This document shows positions 9,632 through 20,200 of a stretch of 64,000 bases of DNA, piece after piece. Both the position numbers and the translations under genes were made by a program. This DNA is from Costertonia aggregata (lineage in GTDB: Bacteria; Bacteroidota; Bacteroidia; Flavobacteriales; Flavobacteriaceae), in assembly GCF_013402795.1 (NCBI RefSeq), contig NZ_CP058595.1:1151501-1215500 (forward strand), written 5' to 3'. The notes under the pieces were generated by a model. That model made no database searches, was not told the DNA's origin, and was given only the letters and a program-made list of their open reading frames with translations. Every line of letters starts with the position of its first letter. The stretch's first letter is position 1.

Positions 9632-10087
9632 TTGAAGTTTATAAAAATCATAGCGTGGCTTGCCCTTGTGGCATTGATAGTGATTCAGTTCTTTCCAATA
9701 ACCCTGAACGAGAGCGATACTGTACCGCAAAGTGATTTTATGGTCGAAAATCAAGTGCCTGCAACGATAAAAAATCGGTTGCAGGTTTCTTGCTACGATT
9801 GCCACAGTAATAATACAGATTATCCGTGGTATAGTAAGATACAGCCTGCGGCTTGGTATCTGGAAGACCACATACAAGAAGGTAAGGACGAACTTAATTT
9901 TAATGAATGGGCAGAATATTCAGACCGGCGAAAGAACAGTAAACTTCGGTCTATCATAAGCCAAATTGAAGAAGATAAAATGCCATTGGATTCTTATACA
10001 CTCATTCACAAGGATGCAATTCTTTCAGATGAAGATAAGAGGGTGATAATAGATTATATGACAGCGTTAAAAGACAGTTTGGAATAA
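9632..10087 (+). CDS. Haem-binding domain protein (Haem_bd family, CxxCH)
   Basis: It starts with TTG immediately after the stop of the DUF3347 gene; no ATG occurs before the hydrophobic segment. It has 151 residues: an N-terminal membrane anchor or signal (about 4-22), then a single c-type haem motif C54-Y-D-C57-H58 followed by the HSNNTDYPWYSKIQPAAW region typical of the Haem_bd family. It is probably a periplasmic c-type cytochrome-like protein, perhaps giving electrons to or taking them from the copper oxidation chemistry (inference from position). Confidence 0.8.
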   Translation: MKFIKIIAWLALVALIVIQFFPITLNESDTVPQSDFMVENQVPATIKNRLQVSCYDCHSNNTDYPWYSKIQPAAWYLEDHIQEGKDELNFNEWAEYSDRRKNSKLRSIISQIEEDKMPLDSYTLIHKDAILSDEDKRVIIDYMTALKDSLE

Positions 10088-10090
10088 AGT

Positions 10091-10148
10091 CCTGATATGG
10101 GAAGGGAAAGTTGATGGTTGGTTAGTTAGTAGCCCTTCCCTTGTCAGG
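10091..10148 (+). other. Strong imperfect hairpin after the haem-binding gene
   Basis: CCTGA-GGGAAGGG pairs with CCCTTCCC-TCAGG around a 26-base loop, with a symmetrical 3x3 internal loop. The stem is stable, but the following sequence lacks a T run, so it is either a weak terminator or an mRNA 3' stabiliser. Confidence 0.45.
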
Positions 10149-10221
10149 CACAATAAAAAATATTAGAAAAATGAATAATGACATAAATGAATTTGAATAA
10201 AAACCCTTAAAAACAAACAGG

Positions 10222-10698
10222 ATGAATGCACTTAGAAAAACTACAATATTCACATTAATTATAATAGCAACAAGCCAAGTGTTCGGACAAGATACAAACA
10301 CAGAAAAGCAAGCCGTACTTAAAGTAATGAAAACCTATAAGGATGCGCTGCAAAACCTAACGACTGAAGGTACCTTTGAGTTGTTCACAAACGACTCGGA
10401 AGTTTTTGAGTCCGGTGGTGTTGAGGGTTCCTATGCGCACTATATAGAACACCATTTGGGACCAGAATTAGGACACTTCAAGAAGTTTGAATTTTCAGAT
10501 TATGAAATTGATGCAGAAGTAGATTTGCCCTATGCATTTACTACCGAAACTTACGTCTATACCATAGTTCTCAATCCCGATGATAATGGCAATACCCGAA
10601 CTATAAAGAAAAAAGGGGTGGCGACTTCTATCCTTAAGAAGATAGATGATAAATGGCAGATAGTTAAAACACATTCATCATCCAGAAATGTTAAATAA
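10222..10698 (+). CDS. Secreted NTF2/SnoaL-like protein
   Basis: A 158-residue protein with a signal peptide (about residues 1-23, ending VFGQ) followed by an NTF2-like fold pattern: a helix starting KQAVLKVMKTYKDALQ, a GG-containing turn, and C-terminal strands ending WQIVKTHSSSR. These folds bind small ligands or act as structural partners. No catalytic residue set is identifiable. It sits 18 bases before the copper ATPase and is probably co-transcribed with it. Confidence 0.65.
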   Translation: MNALRKTTIFTLIIIATSQVFGQDTNTEKQAVLKVMKTYKDALQNLTTEGTFELFTNDSEVFESGGVEGSYAHYIEHHLGPELGHFKKFEFSDYEIDAEVDLPYAFTTETYVYTIVLNPDDNGNTRTIKKKGVATSILKKIDDKWQIVKTHSSSRNVK

Positions 10699-10716
10699 TT
10701 TTTAGCCAATCATAAA

Positions 10717-13218
10717 ATGACACACACCTATCACATACACGGAATGACCTGTAATGGTTGTAGAACGCACGTAGAAGAAACGCTCTCTAAAGTTGAAGGT
10801 GTTACCAATGCAACTGTCAATTTAGAAAAAGCCGAAGCGACCATTGAAATGCAATCCCATATTCCCATCGAAAAATTTCAAGAGGCGCTGAAAACGAACG
10901 GTGGGCAATACAGCATCCATCAGAATGGGGAACATCATCATACCCACGATAAGAAGAAAGTAGATAAACCCAAAGGCAAAGGAACGGGAACGTTCTATTG
11001 CCCGATGCATTGCGAGGGCGACAAGACTTACGACAAACCAGGCGATTGTCCTGTTTGCGGGATGGATTTGGTTGAAGAAGTGAACCTAACGGCTACTTCC
11101 GACACCCAATATACCTGTCCGATGCATCCCGAAATTATTAAGGATGAACCGGGAAGCTGTCCAATTTGTGGGATGGATTTAGTTCCTATGGAACCCGATT
11201 TATCCGCAGAAGAAAAGACCTATAAAAAACTGCTTAAAAAGTTCTGGATAGCGGTCGCTTTCACATTGCCCATTTTTATCATTGCAATGTCCGAAATGCT
11301 GCCCAACAATCCATTATATGATGTTTTAGAATTAAACTATTGGAATTGGATTCAATTTGCGCTCTCTATCCCTGTGGTATTCTACGCTACTTGGATGTTC
11401 TTTGAACGTGCCTACCGCAGTATAAAGACGTGGAACTTAAATATGTTTACGCTTATCGGTATCGGTGCAGGTGTTGCTTGGCTGTTCAGCGTGTTCGGGA
11501 TGCTCGTTCCCGATTTTTTCCCAGACCAATTCAAGACCGAGGCAGGTACCGTTCACGTCTATTTTGAAGCGGCAACGGTCATTCTAACTTTGGTATTGCT
11601 TGGGCAGGTTCTGGAAGCTCGTGCGCATAGCAAGACCAATTCCGCAGTCAAGGAACTTTTAAAATTGGCACCTAACAAGGCTGTAAAGGTAGTTGATGGC
11701 GAGGAACAGGAAGTGGCCATCGATGAAATTGAATTGGGTGATATTCTGCGTGTAAAGCCGGGCGATAAGATTCCTGTGGATGGCGTTATTACCGAAGGCG
11801 AAACTTCTATAGATGAATCGATGATTACGGGCGAACCCATTCCTGTAAACAAATCAGTAGATGATAAAGTAAGTAGCGGAACTATCAATGGCAATCAGTC
11901 CTTTTTGATGAAAGCTGAAAAGGTTGGGTCTGACACTTTGTTATCACAGATTATACAGATGGTCAATGATGCCAGTCGAAGCCGTGCACCCATCCAAAAG
12001 TTGGCCGATACCGTTTCGGGATATTTCGTGCCAATCGTTGTTATAATCGCTGTTGTTACATTTGCCGTTTGGGCAATTTGGGGCCCAGAGCCAGCCTATG
12101 TTTATGCTTTGGTCAATGCGATTGCCGTATTAATTATCGCCTGTCCCTGTGCTTTGGGGCTTGCGACACCAATGTCTGTAATGGTCGGCGTTGGCAAAGG
12201 TGCGCAGAATGGTGTGCTTATTAAAAATGCCGAAGCCCTTGAAAAAATGGATAAGGTCGATACTCTCATTGTCGATAAGACCGGAACGATAACTGAAGGA
12301 AAACCTACAGTTGAGAAAGTGGGTTCTTTTGAGAAGGGGTTTACCGAAACCGAAGTACTACAATACATTGTTTCCTTGAACAGCCAAAGTGAACATCCGC
12401 TGGCGGAAGCCACCGTAAAATATGGAAAAGAACAAAACGCAGAGTTTTTAAAAGCAGATGGATTTAACGCAGTAACTGGAAAAGGCGTTGAAGGTGAAGT
12501 GAACAATAAAGAAGTGGCTTTAGGTAACGCCAAAATGATGGAACAGGCAAATGCTACACTTACCGAAGCTATGGAAAACGAGGCACAATCCTACCAAAAA
12601 CAAGGGAAAACGGTTTCCTATCTCGCTGTAGAAGGTCAAGTTGTAGGCTACGTCGTTATCGGCGACAAAATCAAGGAAACGAGTGCAAAAGCTATCAAGG
12701 ATTTGCAGAATAAGGGAATTGCGGTCATTATGCTTACTGGTGATAATCACGACACCGCCCAAGCTGTCGCAGATGAGCTTAACCTTGCCGATTTTCAAGC
12801 AAGTATGCTACCAGAAAACAAATTGCAGGAAGTCGAGAAATTACAAGAGCAAGGCAAGGTGGTTGCAATGGCAGGCGATGGTATCAATGATGCACCTGCA
12901 CTCGCTAAAAGTGATGTAGGTATCGCAATGGGAACAGGTACGGATGTTGCCATTGAAAGTGCAGCCATTACCTTGGTGAAAGGCGATTTACACGGTATCG
13001 TAAAGGCAAGAAATCTAAGTGATGCAGTAATGCGCAATATCAAACAAAACCTCTTTTTTGCAATGATTTATAACACGCTGGGTATCCCTATTGCAGCAGG
13101 ACTACTGTATCCGTTTTTTGGAATACTCTTATCGCCAATGATTGCGGCTTTGGCGATGAGCTTCAGTTCGGTATCGGTAATTGCCAACTCATTACGTCTA
13201 AAAAGTAAAAACATATAA
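10717..13218 (+). CDS. copA: Copper-exporting P1B-type ATPase
   Basis: An 833-residue pump. The N-terminal heavy-metal-associated domain carries C12-x-x-C15. A His-rich linker follows, then two tandem heavy-metal-binding zinc-ribbon-like motifs of the form CPMH...GxCPxCGMDL (about residues 91-160). The core has the CPC metal site (IACPCALGLATP, about residue 475), the phosphorylation motif DKTGT (D at about 520) and the GDGINDAPAL hinge. These features mark a Cu(I)/Ag(I) exporter moving metal from cytoplasm to periplasm, where the oxidase and RND pump act on it. Its start follows a short gap after the NTF2-like gene. Confidence 0.93.
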   Translation: MTHTYHIHGMTCNGCRTHVEETLSKVEGVTNATVNLEKAEATIEMQSHIPIEKFQEALKTNGGQYSIHQNGEHHHTHDKKKVDKPKGKGTGTFYCPMHCEGDKTYDKPGDCPVCGMDLVEEVNLTATSDTQYTCPMHPEIIKDEPGSCPICGMDLVPMEPDLSAEEKTYKKLLKKFWIAVAFTLPIFIIAMSEMLPNNPLYDVLELNYWNWIQFALSIPVVFYATWMFFERAYRSIKTWNLNMFTLIGIGAGVAWLFSVFGMLVPDFFPDQFKTEAGTVHVYFEAATVILTLVLLGQVLEARAHSKTNSAVKELLKLAPNKAVKVVDGEEQEVAIDEIELGDILRVKPGDKIPVDGVITEGETSIDESMITGEPIPVNKSVDDKVSSGTINGNQSFLMKAEKVGSDTLLSQIIQMVNDASRSRAPIQKLADTVSGYFVPIVVIIAVVTFAVWAIWGPEPAYVYALVNAIAVLIIACPCALGLATPMSVMVGVGKGAQNGVLIKNAEALEKMDKVDTLIVDKTGTITEGKPTVEKVGSFEKGFTETEVLQYIVSLNSQSEHPLAEATVKYGKEQNAEFLKADGFNAVTGKGVEGEVNNKEVALGNAKMMEQANATLTEAMENEAQSYQKQGKTVSYLAVEGQVVGYVVIGDKIKETSAKAIKDLQNKGIAVIMLTGDNHDTAQAVADELNLADFQASMLPENKLQEVEKLQEQGKVVAMAGDGINDAPALAKSDVGIAMGTGTDVAIESAAITLVKGDLHGIVKARNLSDAVMRNIKQNLFFAMIYNTLGIPIAAGLLYPFFGILLSPMIAALAMSFSSVSVIANSLRLKSKNI

Positions 13219-13237
13219 TCTAACTAATTAAATACTT

Positions 13238-13822
13238 ATGAAATATAAAATTTTGATAATCCTATTGGTAGTTGCTGTCAGCGGATGTAAAAATGAAGAA
13301 AAGAATAATACCAAAATAGAGACAGAGCACAATCATACCCAGAGTGAACCTAAATCTGAGAACAAAAAAACCCTAAGTCCACACACATCGGCAATGGCTA
13401 TGATAGGTGATGCTCATATCCATATAGATTATTCGTCGCCAGGCGTAAGGGATAGAATTATTTTCGGTGGATTGTTGGCTTACGACCAAGTCTGGCAGGC
13501 TGGTGCCCATATGGCTACTTGGCTTGAAACAAATAAGGATTTAGAAATCGACGGTAAAGAATTGAAAGCTGGAAAATACGGGTTTTTTGTAATTCCGAAT
13601 CAGGAAGAATGGACTGTCATTTTCAACAGGAATTGGAACCAACACGGTAAGGACGACTATACTGAAAATGATGATGTATTACGATTCAAAGTAACACCTA
13701 AAACTTCTGAAGATATCAAAGAACATTTAGAGTATAAAGTAAACAAAACAACAGAGACTTCAGGAACAATCTCAATGAGTTGGGAAAAAGTAACGATTGA
13801 ATTTCCTTTTGAAATAAAGTAA
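13238..13822 (+). CDS. DUF2911 lipoprotein
   Basis: A 194-residue protein with a lipobox (VSGC, Cys17), a His-rich linker and a DUF2911 domain recognisable by the IDYSSPGVRDRIIFGGL and GKYGFFVIPN segments. The function of the family is unknown. It lies 19 bases after the copper ATPase and ends 2 bases before the PepSY gene, so it is part of the metal operon. Confidence 0.8.
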   Translation: MKYKILIILLVVAVSGCKNEEKNNTKIETEHNHTQSEPKSENKKTLSPHTSAMAMIGDAHIHIDYSSPGVRDRIIFGGLLAYDQVWQAGAHMATWLETNKDLEIDGKELKAGKYGFFVIPNQEEWTVIFNRNWNQHGKDDYTENDDVLRFKVTPKTSEDIKEHLEYKVNKTTETSGTISMSWEKVTIEFPFEIK

Positions 13823-13823
13823 A

Positions 13824-14531
13824 ATGGTAAATAGAAAAACAGCGAAATGGATTAGAAAAGCACACCGCTATTTGGGTGTTTTTTTAGGTATTCAGTTTCT
13901 GATGTGGACGATTAGTGGGATGTATTTCAGCTGGACAGACATCGACGAGATACACGGCGACCATTTTAAGAAAGCAGCACCTGTGCAGACCTCTTTTGAT
14001 AATTTGCTCGGCACATCCCAACTGGCTACAAAAGAATCCGTACAATCTTTGGAACTGCTGGAAATCGCAAATGAACCTTATTATTGGATTAATGAAGCAC
14101 AGCTTTATAATGCAAGAACGGGACAAAGGAAAAATGGAATTTCTAAAAAAGAGGCACAACAAGTTGCAAATAGGTATATGTTGGACGATTTAGAAATAGC
14201 AAAAATTCAATTAGTCGATTCTGTAGGGCCACATCACGAATATCGCGGTCGCCCACTTCCAGCTTATGAAATCTTGTATGAGACACCACAAAATTTAAAA
14301 GCATATGTGGCGGTTGAGAATGGCGCTTTTCAAACGGTAAGACACAGGGATTGGCGCTGGTTTGATTTTCTTTGGATGACCCATACAATGGATTATCAGG
14401 GAAGGGATAATTTCAACACGTTGTTGTTAAGGGCATTTTCACTTTTGGGGTTGATAACCGTCTTAAGCGGTTTCGTTTTGTGGTACATCAGTTCCCCATC
14501 AATCAGAAAACTAAAAAAGAAAATTAAATAA
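13824..14531 (+). CDS. PepSY-domain membrane protein
   Basis: A 235-residue protein with one TM helix near residues 18-37 and another near 205-228, flanking a periplasmic PepSY-like region. The first helix is preceded by a conserved WIRKAHRYLG start typical of PepSY_TM proteins. Such proteins often accompany metal and iron reduction or uptake systems. It could support reduction or handling of copper at the inner membrane (inference). Confidence 0.72.
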   Translation: MVNRKTAKWIRKAHRYLGVFLGIQFLMWTISGMYFSWTDIDEIHGDHFKKAAPVQTSFDNLLGTSQLATKESVQSLELLEIANEPYYWINEAQLYNARTGQRKNGISKKEAQQVANRYMLDDLEIAKIQLVDSVGPHHEYRGRPLPAYEILYETPQNLKAYVAVENGAFQTVRHRDWRWFDFLWMTHTMDYQGRDNFNTLLLRAFSLLGLITVLSGFVLWYISSPSIRKLKKKIK

Positions 14532-14555
14532 TTAGTAACAAAAAAACCAAAAATT

Positions 14556-15047
14556 ATGAATTCAAACGAACACAAAAATTCAGGAAAATCAAAAAACCAT
14601 TACACACGTTTTGTAGCGATGCTCGCTTGCTCTTTTGTAGCAATGTACATTACGATGTATTTAAACACTTATGAATGGGACCACGTTTGGTTTAGCCTAA
14701 CGAGGTTTTATATGGTCTGCCTTGGTATCGCAGCTATGGCCATCATTATGTTTGTGGCAATGCGTGGTATGTACCAAAATAAAAAGAAGAATATCGCCAT
14801 AGTCTTGGGAAGTATCGTTCTCTTTGTAAGTGCATTAGGACTCGTACGTGACCAAAAGTCAACCGTAGGCGATGTACTTTGGATGAAAGCAATGATACCA
14901 CACCATTCCATTGCAATTTTAACAAGTGAACGTGCAGATATTGAAGACCCTGAAGTTAAAAAACTGGCTGAAGAAATCATTAAGGCACAACGAAGGGAAA
15001 TCGCCGAAATGAAAGAAATGATTGAACGTTTAGAAAACGAAAAATAA
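14556..15047 (+). CDS. DUF305-domain membrane protein
   Basis: A 163-residue protein with three predicted TM helices (about 17-37, 50-69, 79-97), then a DUF305-like four-helix start with the family motif M110-K-A-M-I-P-H116-H117. DUF305 proteins are ferritin-like helical bundles that bind copper or silver through Met/His. It precedes the RND adaptor by 4 bases, consistent with one copper operon. Confidence 0.8.
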   Translation: MNSNEHKNSGKSKNHYTRFVAMLACSFVAMYITMYLNTYEWDHVWFSLTRFYMVCLGIAAMAIIMFVAMRGMYQNKKKNIAIVLGSIVLFVSALGLVRDQKSTVGDVLWMKAMIPHHSIAILTSERADIEDPEVKKLAEEIIKAQRREIAEMKEMIERLENEK

Positions 15048-15051
15048 GATT

Positions 15052-16788
15052 ATGAATAAGAACATTTTATATATAGCAATAGCCATAATAATAGGTTTGG
15101 GCGCAGGCTGGCTCATTTTTGGAAACGGGTCAAGTGATACTATGGCAAATAAGGATATATCCGATATGTCTGATCAACACGACCACTCTGGCGAGAGTGC
15201 AGACCAGATGTGGACGTGCTCAATGCATCCACAGATTATGCAACCCGAAGCTGGTGATTGCCCAATATGTGGGATGGACTTAATCCCTGCTGAAACTGGT
15301 GCAGAAGGTCTCGCAGCAAACGAGATAAAAATGACCGAAAATGCTATGGCATTAGCAAATATTCAAACTACCATTGTGGGTAATGCAGAAACAAGCGATG
15401 ATGACGGGATGATTTTCCTTTCGGGAAAAATAGCTGCAAACGAAGAAAACAATACCGTACAATCCAGCTATTTTAAAGGAAGGATAGAACAACTCAACGT
15501 TAACTATGAAGGACAGCAAGTAAACCGTGGTCAGCTATTGGCAACCATTTACGCACCAGACCTTGTAGCGGCACAGCAGGAACTGATTACCGCAGCATCG
15601 CTCAAAGCATCGCAACCCGCTTTATACAAAGCCGTTCGCAACAAGTTAAAAAACTGGAAACTTTCAGATACACAAATCAATGCTATTGAGGAAAGTGGCA
15701 GCGTGCGTGAGAACTTTCCGATTTATGCAACGGTTTCCGGAACGGTATCAGAAGTAATGGCAGCACAGGGCGATTATGTAAATCAAGGACAGCCTATTGT
15801 GAAGTTGAGCAACTTGAATTCGGTTTGGGCAGAATTTGATGCTTATGAAAATCAGATAGCACAGTTCAATATTGGGCAAAAAATCAACATCACGACCAAT
15901 GCCTATCCAAATAAAGAATTTGAGGGAACAATTTCATTTATTGACCCAATTTTAAATAATGCGACACGAACGGTAACGGTACGTGCAACCCTTCAAAATA
16001 GAGACGACCTATTTAAACCAGGAATGTTTGTTACAGGTAAGGTTAAAGGCGCAACGCAAACTATGGAAAATACACTTGCCGTACCTGCAAGTGCTGTACT
16101 ATGGACAGGCGAGCGCTCATTGGTATATGTTAAAACCAATCCTAACGAGCCTGTGTTTGAAATGCGCGAAGTGACCTTGGGCAATCGCTCTGGCGAAACT
16201 TACCAAGTATCTTCCGGATTAAATAATGGCGATGAAATAGTAACCAATGGAACTTTCACGGTAGATGCAGCAGCACAATTACAGGGTAAAAAATCAATGA
16301 TGAATCAGCAAATGATGCAGGACGAATCAGCAATGATCGGCGATATGGAAATGAGTTTCAGCGATGCGTTTAGTTCTGATTTCGACAAAGCATTACCATC
16401 ATATCTCAAAATGAAAGATGCCCTTGTAGCAAGCGATGCAAGTCAAGTTTCCGCTTTCGCGAAAGCGACATCAGAAAAATTAAAAGCAATATCGACTGAT
16501 GATTTAGGTACGATGGAAAAACAACATTTAACCAAAAGTATTGAGATGCTGGATGCCATTGCAAACAATGACATTCTGGAAAACCAGCGCGCTCACTTCG
16601 TCATTCTAAACGAGAATATCGTGCCTATTGCAATGAGCATAGAAAACTCGACAAATTATTACATTCAGAAATGCCCTATGGCAAATAACAATAAAGGTGC
16701 GGTATGGTTAAGTATGGAAGAAGAAATAAGAAATCCATACTATGGCGATGCAATGTTGACTTGCGGAAGTGTGATTGATTCGTTGTAA
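15052..16788 (+). CDS. cusB: RND efflux periplasmic adaptor (CusB-like) with metal-binding and DUF3347 domains
   Basis: A 578-residue protein: N-terminal anchor (about 4-24), a heavy-metal-binding motif CSMHPQ...GDCPICGMDL (about residues 56-77), a standard membrane-fusion core with hairpin and barrel domains (about 115-420), and a C-terminal DUF3347 domain (about 445-578) ending in CPM...GAVWLSMEEEIRNPYYGD. It should bridge a CusA-type pump to TolC and hand over periplasmic Cu/Ag. It lies far from the first pump but just upstream of the second one, so its partner could be either. A perfect 16-bp palindrome occurs at the linker before DUF3347. Confidence 0.9.
   Translation: MNKNILYIAIAIIIGLGAGWLIFGNGSSDTMANKDISDMSDQHDHSGESADQMWTCSMHPQIMQPEAGDCPICGMDLIPAETGAEGLAANEIKMTENAMALANIQTTIVGNAETSDDDGMIFLSGKIAANEENNTVQSSYFKGRIEQLNVNYEGQQVNRGQLLATIYAPDLVAAQQELITAASLKASQPALYKAVRNKLKNWKLSDTQINAIEESGSVRENFPIYATVSGTVSEVMAAQGDYVNQGQPIVKLSNLNSVWAEFDAYENQIAQFNIGQKINITTNAYPNKEFEGTISFIDPILNNATRTVTVRATLQNRDDLFKPGMFVTGKVKGATQTMENTLAVPASAVLWTGERSLVYVKTNPNEPVFEMREVTLGNRSGETYQVSSGLNNGDEIVTNGTFTVDAAAQLQGKKSMMNQQMMQDESAMIGDMEMSFSDAFSSDFDKALPSYLKMKDALVASDASQVSAFAKATSEKLKAISTDDLGTMEKQHLTKSIEMLDAIANNDILENQRAHFVILNENIVPIAMSIENSTNYYIQKCPMANNNKGAVWLSMEEEIRNPYYGDAMLTCGSVIDSL
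16452..16467 (+). repeat. 16-bp palindrome CGCTTTCGCGAAAGCG in the adaptor gene
   Basis: A perfect copy read as SAFAKA inside the DUF3347 domain. Confidence 0.8.
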
Positions 16789-16796
16789 AAATCATT

Positions 16797-16831
16797 TGCA
16801 ACACAGTTGCACCAAAATATTTTTATCTTTG
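16797..16831 (+). promoter_or_regulatory. Inverted repeat and -7 box before the DUF6660 gene
   Basis: TGCAAC (16797-16802) and GTTGCA (16806-16811) form a perfect 6-3-6 inverted repeat, a candidate repressor or activator site. TATCTTTG at 16824-16831 matches the -7 consensus and ends 4 bases before the GTG start at 16836, again giving a near-leaderless transcript like that of the HYC_CC_PP gene. Confidence 0.5.
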
Positions 16832-16835
16832 CATT

Positions 16836-17144
16836 GTGAAAGTTGTAGCAATCATTTTATCGTTTTATTTCTTGGCACTCAATGTAGTGCCTTGTAGCGA
16901 TGCGACAAATAGTGCCGATGACACCCAAGTTGTTACGGTAATAGATATTGATGGCGACCACGACCAAGACTGTGAGTTATGCTCGCCTTTTTGCCAATGT
17001 CATTGCTGCCACGTTCACACGATAAATTTTGGGCTTGTTGCATTTCAACCGCTACAGCCTGCTATTCCACACGAATTCTTTGTCCATTTTGATGACCTCG
17101 GCAAAGATATTCCCCATTCCCTTTTTCAGCCCCCTCAGGCATAA
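16836..17144 (+). CDS. DUF6660-like Cys/His-rich small exported protein
   Basis: It starts with GTG. The 102 residues begin with a signal-like hydrophobic segment and Cys20. A dense cluster C46-x-x-C49-x3-C53-x-C55-x-C57-C58-x-x-H61 follows, matching small proteins found before CzcA-type pumps in Flavobacteriia. It is a likely periplasmic metal-binding protein. Start choice rests on the promoter box 4 bases upstream and the immediate hydrophobic segment. Confidence 0.65.
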   Translation: MKVVAIILSFYFLALNVVPCSDATNSADDTQVVTVIDIDGDHDQDCELCSPFCQCHCCHVHTINFGLVAFQPLQPAIPHEFFVHFDDLGKDIPHSLFQPPQA

Positions 17145-17269
17145 TTCAGTTTTAATAGGATAACTATATCCTGTTTTGACGTGTCCATCTATTGGATTCG
17201 TCAACATTGTGCATTGCATTTAATTCAATGTATAGAACCAAAATTTCAACTGAATTAACACCCTTATCT

Positions 17270-20200
17270 ATGATTAATAGAATCATTGATTTTTCAATCA
17301 ATAACAAATTTATAATCGGTCTGCTCACGCTGGCATTGATTGGTGCTGGTATATATAGTATGACCCAAGTGCCCATTGATGCCGTGCCGGATATTACTAA
17401 TAACCAAGTACAGGTCATCACACAATCCCCTAATCTGGGAACGGAAGATATTGAGCAATTCGTAACCTATCCCGTCGAAGTTGCAATGAGCAACTTGCCC
17501 AATGTAAAGGAAATTCGTTCGGTGTCCCGCTTTGGCCTTTCCGTAGTAACCGTCGTTTTTGACGATGATATGGGTACCTATTTACCGCGTCAACTTGTTT
17601 CTGAAAAACTGACCGAAGTACGTGAACAAATCCCAGAGGGTTTTGGACAGCCAAGTATGGGGCCAATTTCAACAGGTTTGGGGGAAGTGTACCAATATAC
17701 CTTAAAGGTAGAACCTGAATTTGAAGATAAATATTCATTATCCGATTTACGTACAATGCAAGATTGGATTGTGCAACGGCAAATGGCAATGGTGCCTGGT
17801 GTTGTAGAAATTAATGCCATCGGCGGAAAAATAAAGCAATATGAGGTGGCCGTCGACCCTAATGAATTAAAGGCAATCGGCCTTACTATTACCGATGTGT
17901 TCGAAGCATTGGAAGCGAACAATAAAAATACAGGTGGTGCGTACATTGAGAAAAACCATCAGGCGAACTTCATTCGAGGTGAAGGTTTGGTGCGAAGCCT
18001 TGATGATATTAAAAAAATCGTCATCAAAAATGAAAATGGTGTGCCCATTACCATAAGTGATGTTGCAGATGTGCGCTTTGGTTCTGCCGTGCGCTATGGG
18101 GCTTTGACGCAGGACGGCGAAGGTGAGGTCGTTGGCGGTCTTGTTATGATGCTCAAAGGGGCAAACTCAAACGAGGTTATTGTACGTGTGAAAGACCGGA
18201 TGGCCGAAATACAGAAATCCCTTCCTGAAGGGGTTGTCATTCAGCCCTTATTGGATAGAAGTAAGCTTATAAGTGAAACAACCGGCACGGTGCGTAACAA
18301 TCTACTCGAAGGTGCGCTTATCGTGATTTTCGTACTTGTTTTCCTTTTAGGAAACTGGCGTGGTGGTCTTATTGTGGCTTCGACTATCCCTTTATCGCTA
18401 TTGTTCGCTTTTATACTAATGAACGTTTTTGACGTATGGGCGAACTTGATGAGTTTAGGTGCTATCGATTTTGGTATCATCGTAGATGGGGCGGTCATCA
18501 TCGTGGAAGCCAGCGTATTCTTAATGGGAAGCTACATCCTAAAAAAGAAGTCTTTAAACAAGGAAAAACGTGATGAGATAGCCGCAAATGCATCAAAGAA
18601 AATGATGAATGCCGCCTTCTTTGGGCAATTGATAATTCTAATTGTGTTCTTGCCCATACTGGCTTTGGAAGGCATCGAGGGCAAAATGTTTAAACCAATG
18701 GCGCTCACATTCATATTTGCAATGATTGGTGCTATGTTTCTTTGCCTGACATACGTTCCAATGATGTCCGCACTATTTTTAAAACCACCCAAGACGGAAA
18801 AAAAATCTTGGGGCGACCGTTTCGTGCATTGGGTACAGCGGAAGTATGAACCACTTTTGGTCAAGACTTTAAACAAGGGAAAATGGATTGTGGGTATTGC
18901 CGTCGCCATATTTGCCCTAACCGTTTTTATGTTTACAAGAATGGGTGGCGAATTCATTCCCCAACTGGATGAAGGCGATATTGCATTTCACACCATACTT
19001 AAACCCGGAAGCTCACTAAGCGAAACGATTGAGACCACTACTAAAGTTGAGCGTATCATAAAGGCCGAATTTCCGGAAGTTGAGAAAATTGTAAGCCGTA
19101 TCGGTGTGGCCGAAGTGCCCACAGACCCGATGCCAATGGATTTCGCTGATGTATTTGTTATTCTAAAACCCCAAGATGAATGGGTGTCTGCCGATGATAA
19201 GGATGAACTTATTGATAAAATGAAGGAAGCGGTAAGCATTATCCCGGGCGTAAATTATGAGTTTACCCAACCAATCGAAATGCGCTTTAATGAACTGTTA
19301 GAGGGTATTCGAGAAGATGTTGCCATTAAAATTTATGGTGAGGATATAGACGTACTTGCTGCAAAGGCCGATGAGATTACAAAAATCATAGCGGGTACTG
19401 AAGGTATAGGCGATATGAGGGCAGAAGCAACTTCTGGATTGCCCCAAATGACCATTAAATACAATCGCAACAAACTGGCACAGTATGGTGTGAGTATCGA
19501 CCAACTCAATACAATGGTACAGTCCGCTTTTGCGGGTGGATATGCAGGGGTCATTTTTGAAGGCGAAAAGCGTTTTGACTTAGTGGTTCGGCTCGACGAG
19601 CAGAACCGTACTGACATCAATGACATCAGAAATCTGTACATCAATTTGCCTAACGGCTCGCAGATTCCGCTTCAAGAACTGGCCACAATCGAATACGAAC
19701 CAGGTCCGATGCAGATAAGCCGGGACAATACCAACCGAAGAACCTACGTGGGTGTAAATGTGCGCGGACGTGATGTGGAATCATTAGTTAACGAGATTAA
19801 GGATAAACTGGACGCAAATCTTGAATTACCACCAGGCTATTTTATTCGGTATGGTGGTGCATTTGAAAATCTTGAAAGAGCAAGCGAGCGATTACAGACT
19901 GTGGTCCCGATTGCTTTATTGTTGATTTTTATCTTGATTTATTTCGCATTAAAATCCTTTCCGCAGACCTTGATGATTTACTTGGCCATCCCGATGGCGA
20001 CCATTGGCGGTGTATTCGCACTATGGCTTCGGGATATGCCTTTCAGTATTTCCGCAGGGGTCGGCTTTATCGTCCTCTTTGGTGTTGCCGTCCTGAACGG
20101 ACTGGTAATGATTAGCGGTCTAAATGAATTGAAGGAAGAAGGCGTGACCAATTTAAAAGACCGAATAATTGAAGGTACAAAACGCAGAATACGTCCCATT

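Noticed and set aside
17192-17269. Longer N-terminus for the CzcA-type pump
   Set aside because: The extra 26 residues precede the conserved family start MINRIIDFSI and are not hydrophobic or otherwise expected.
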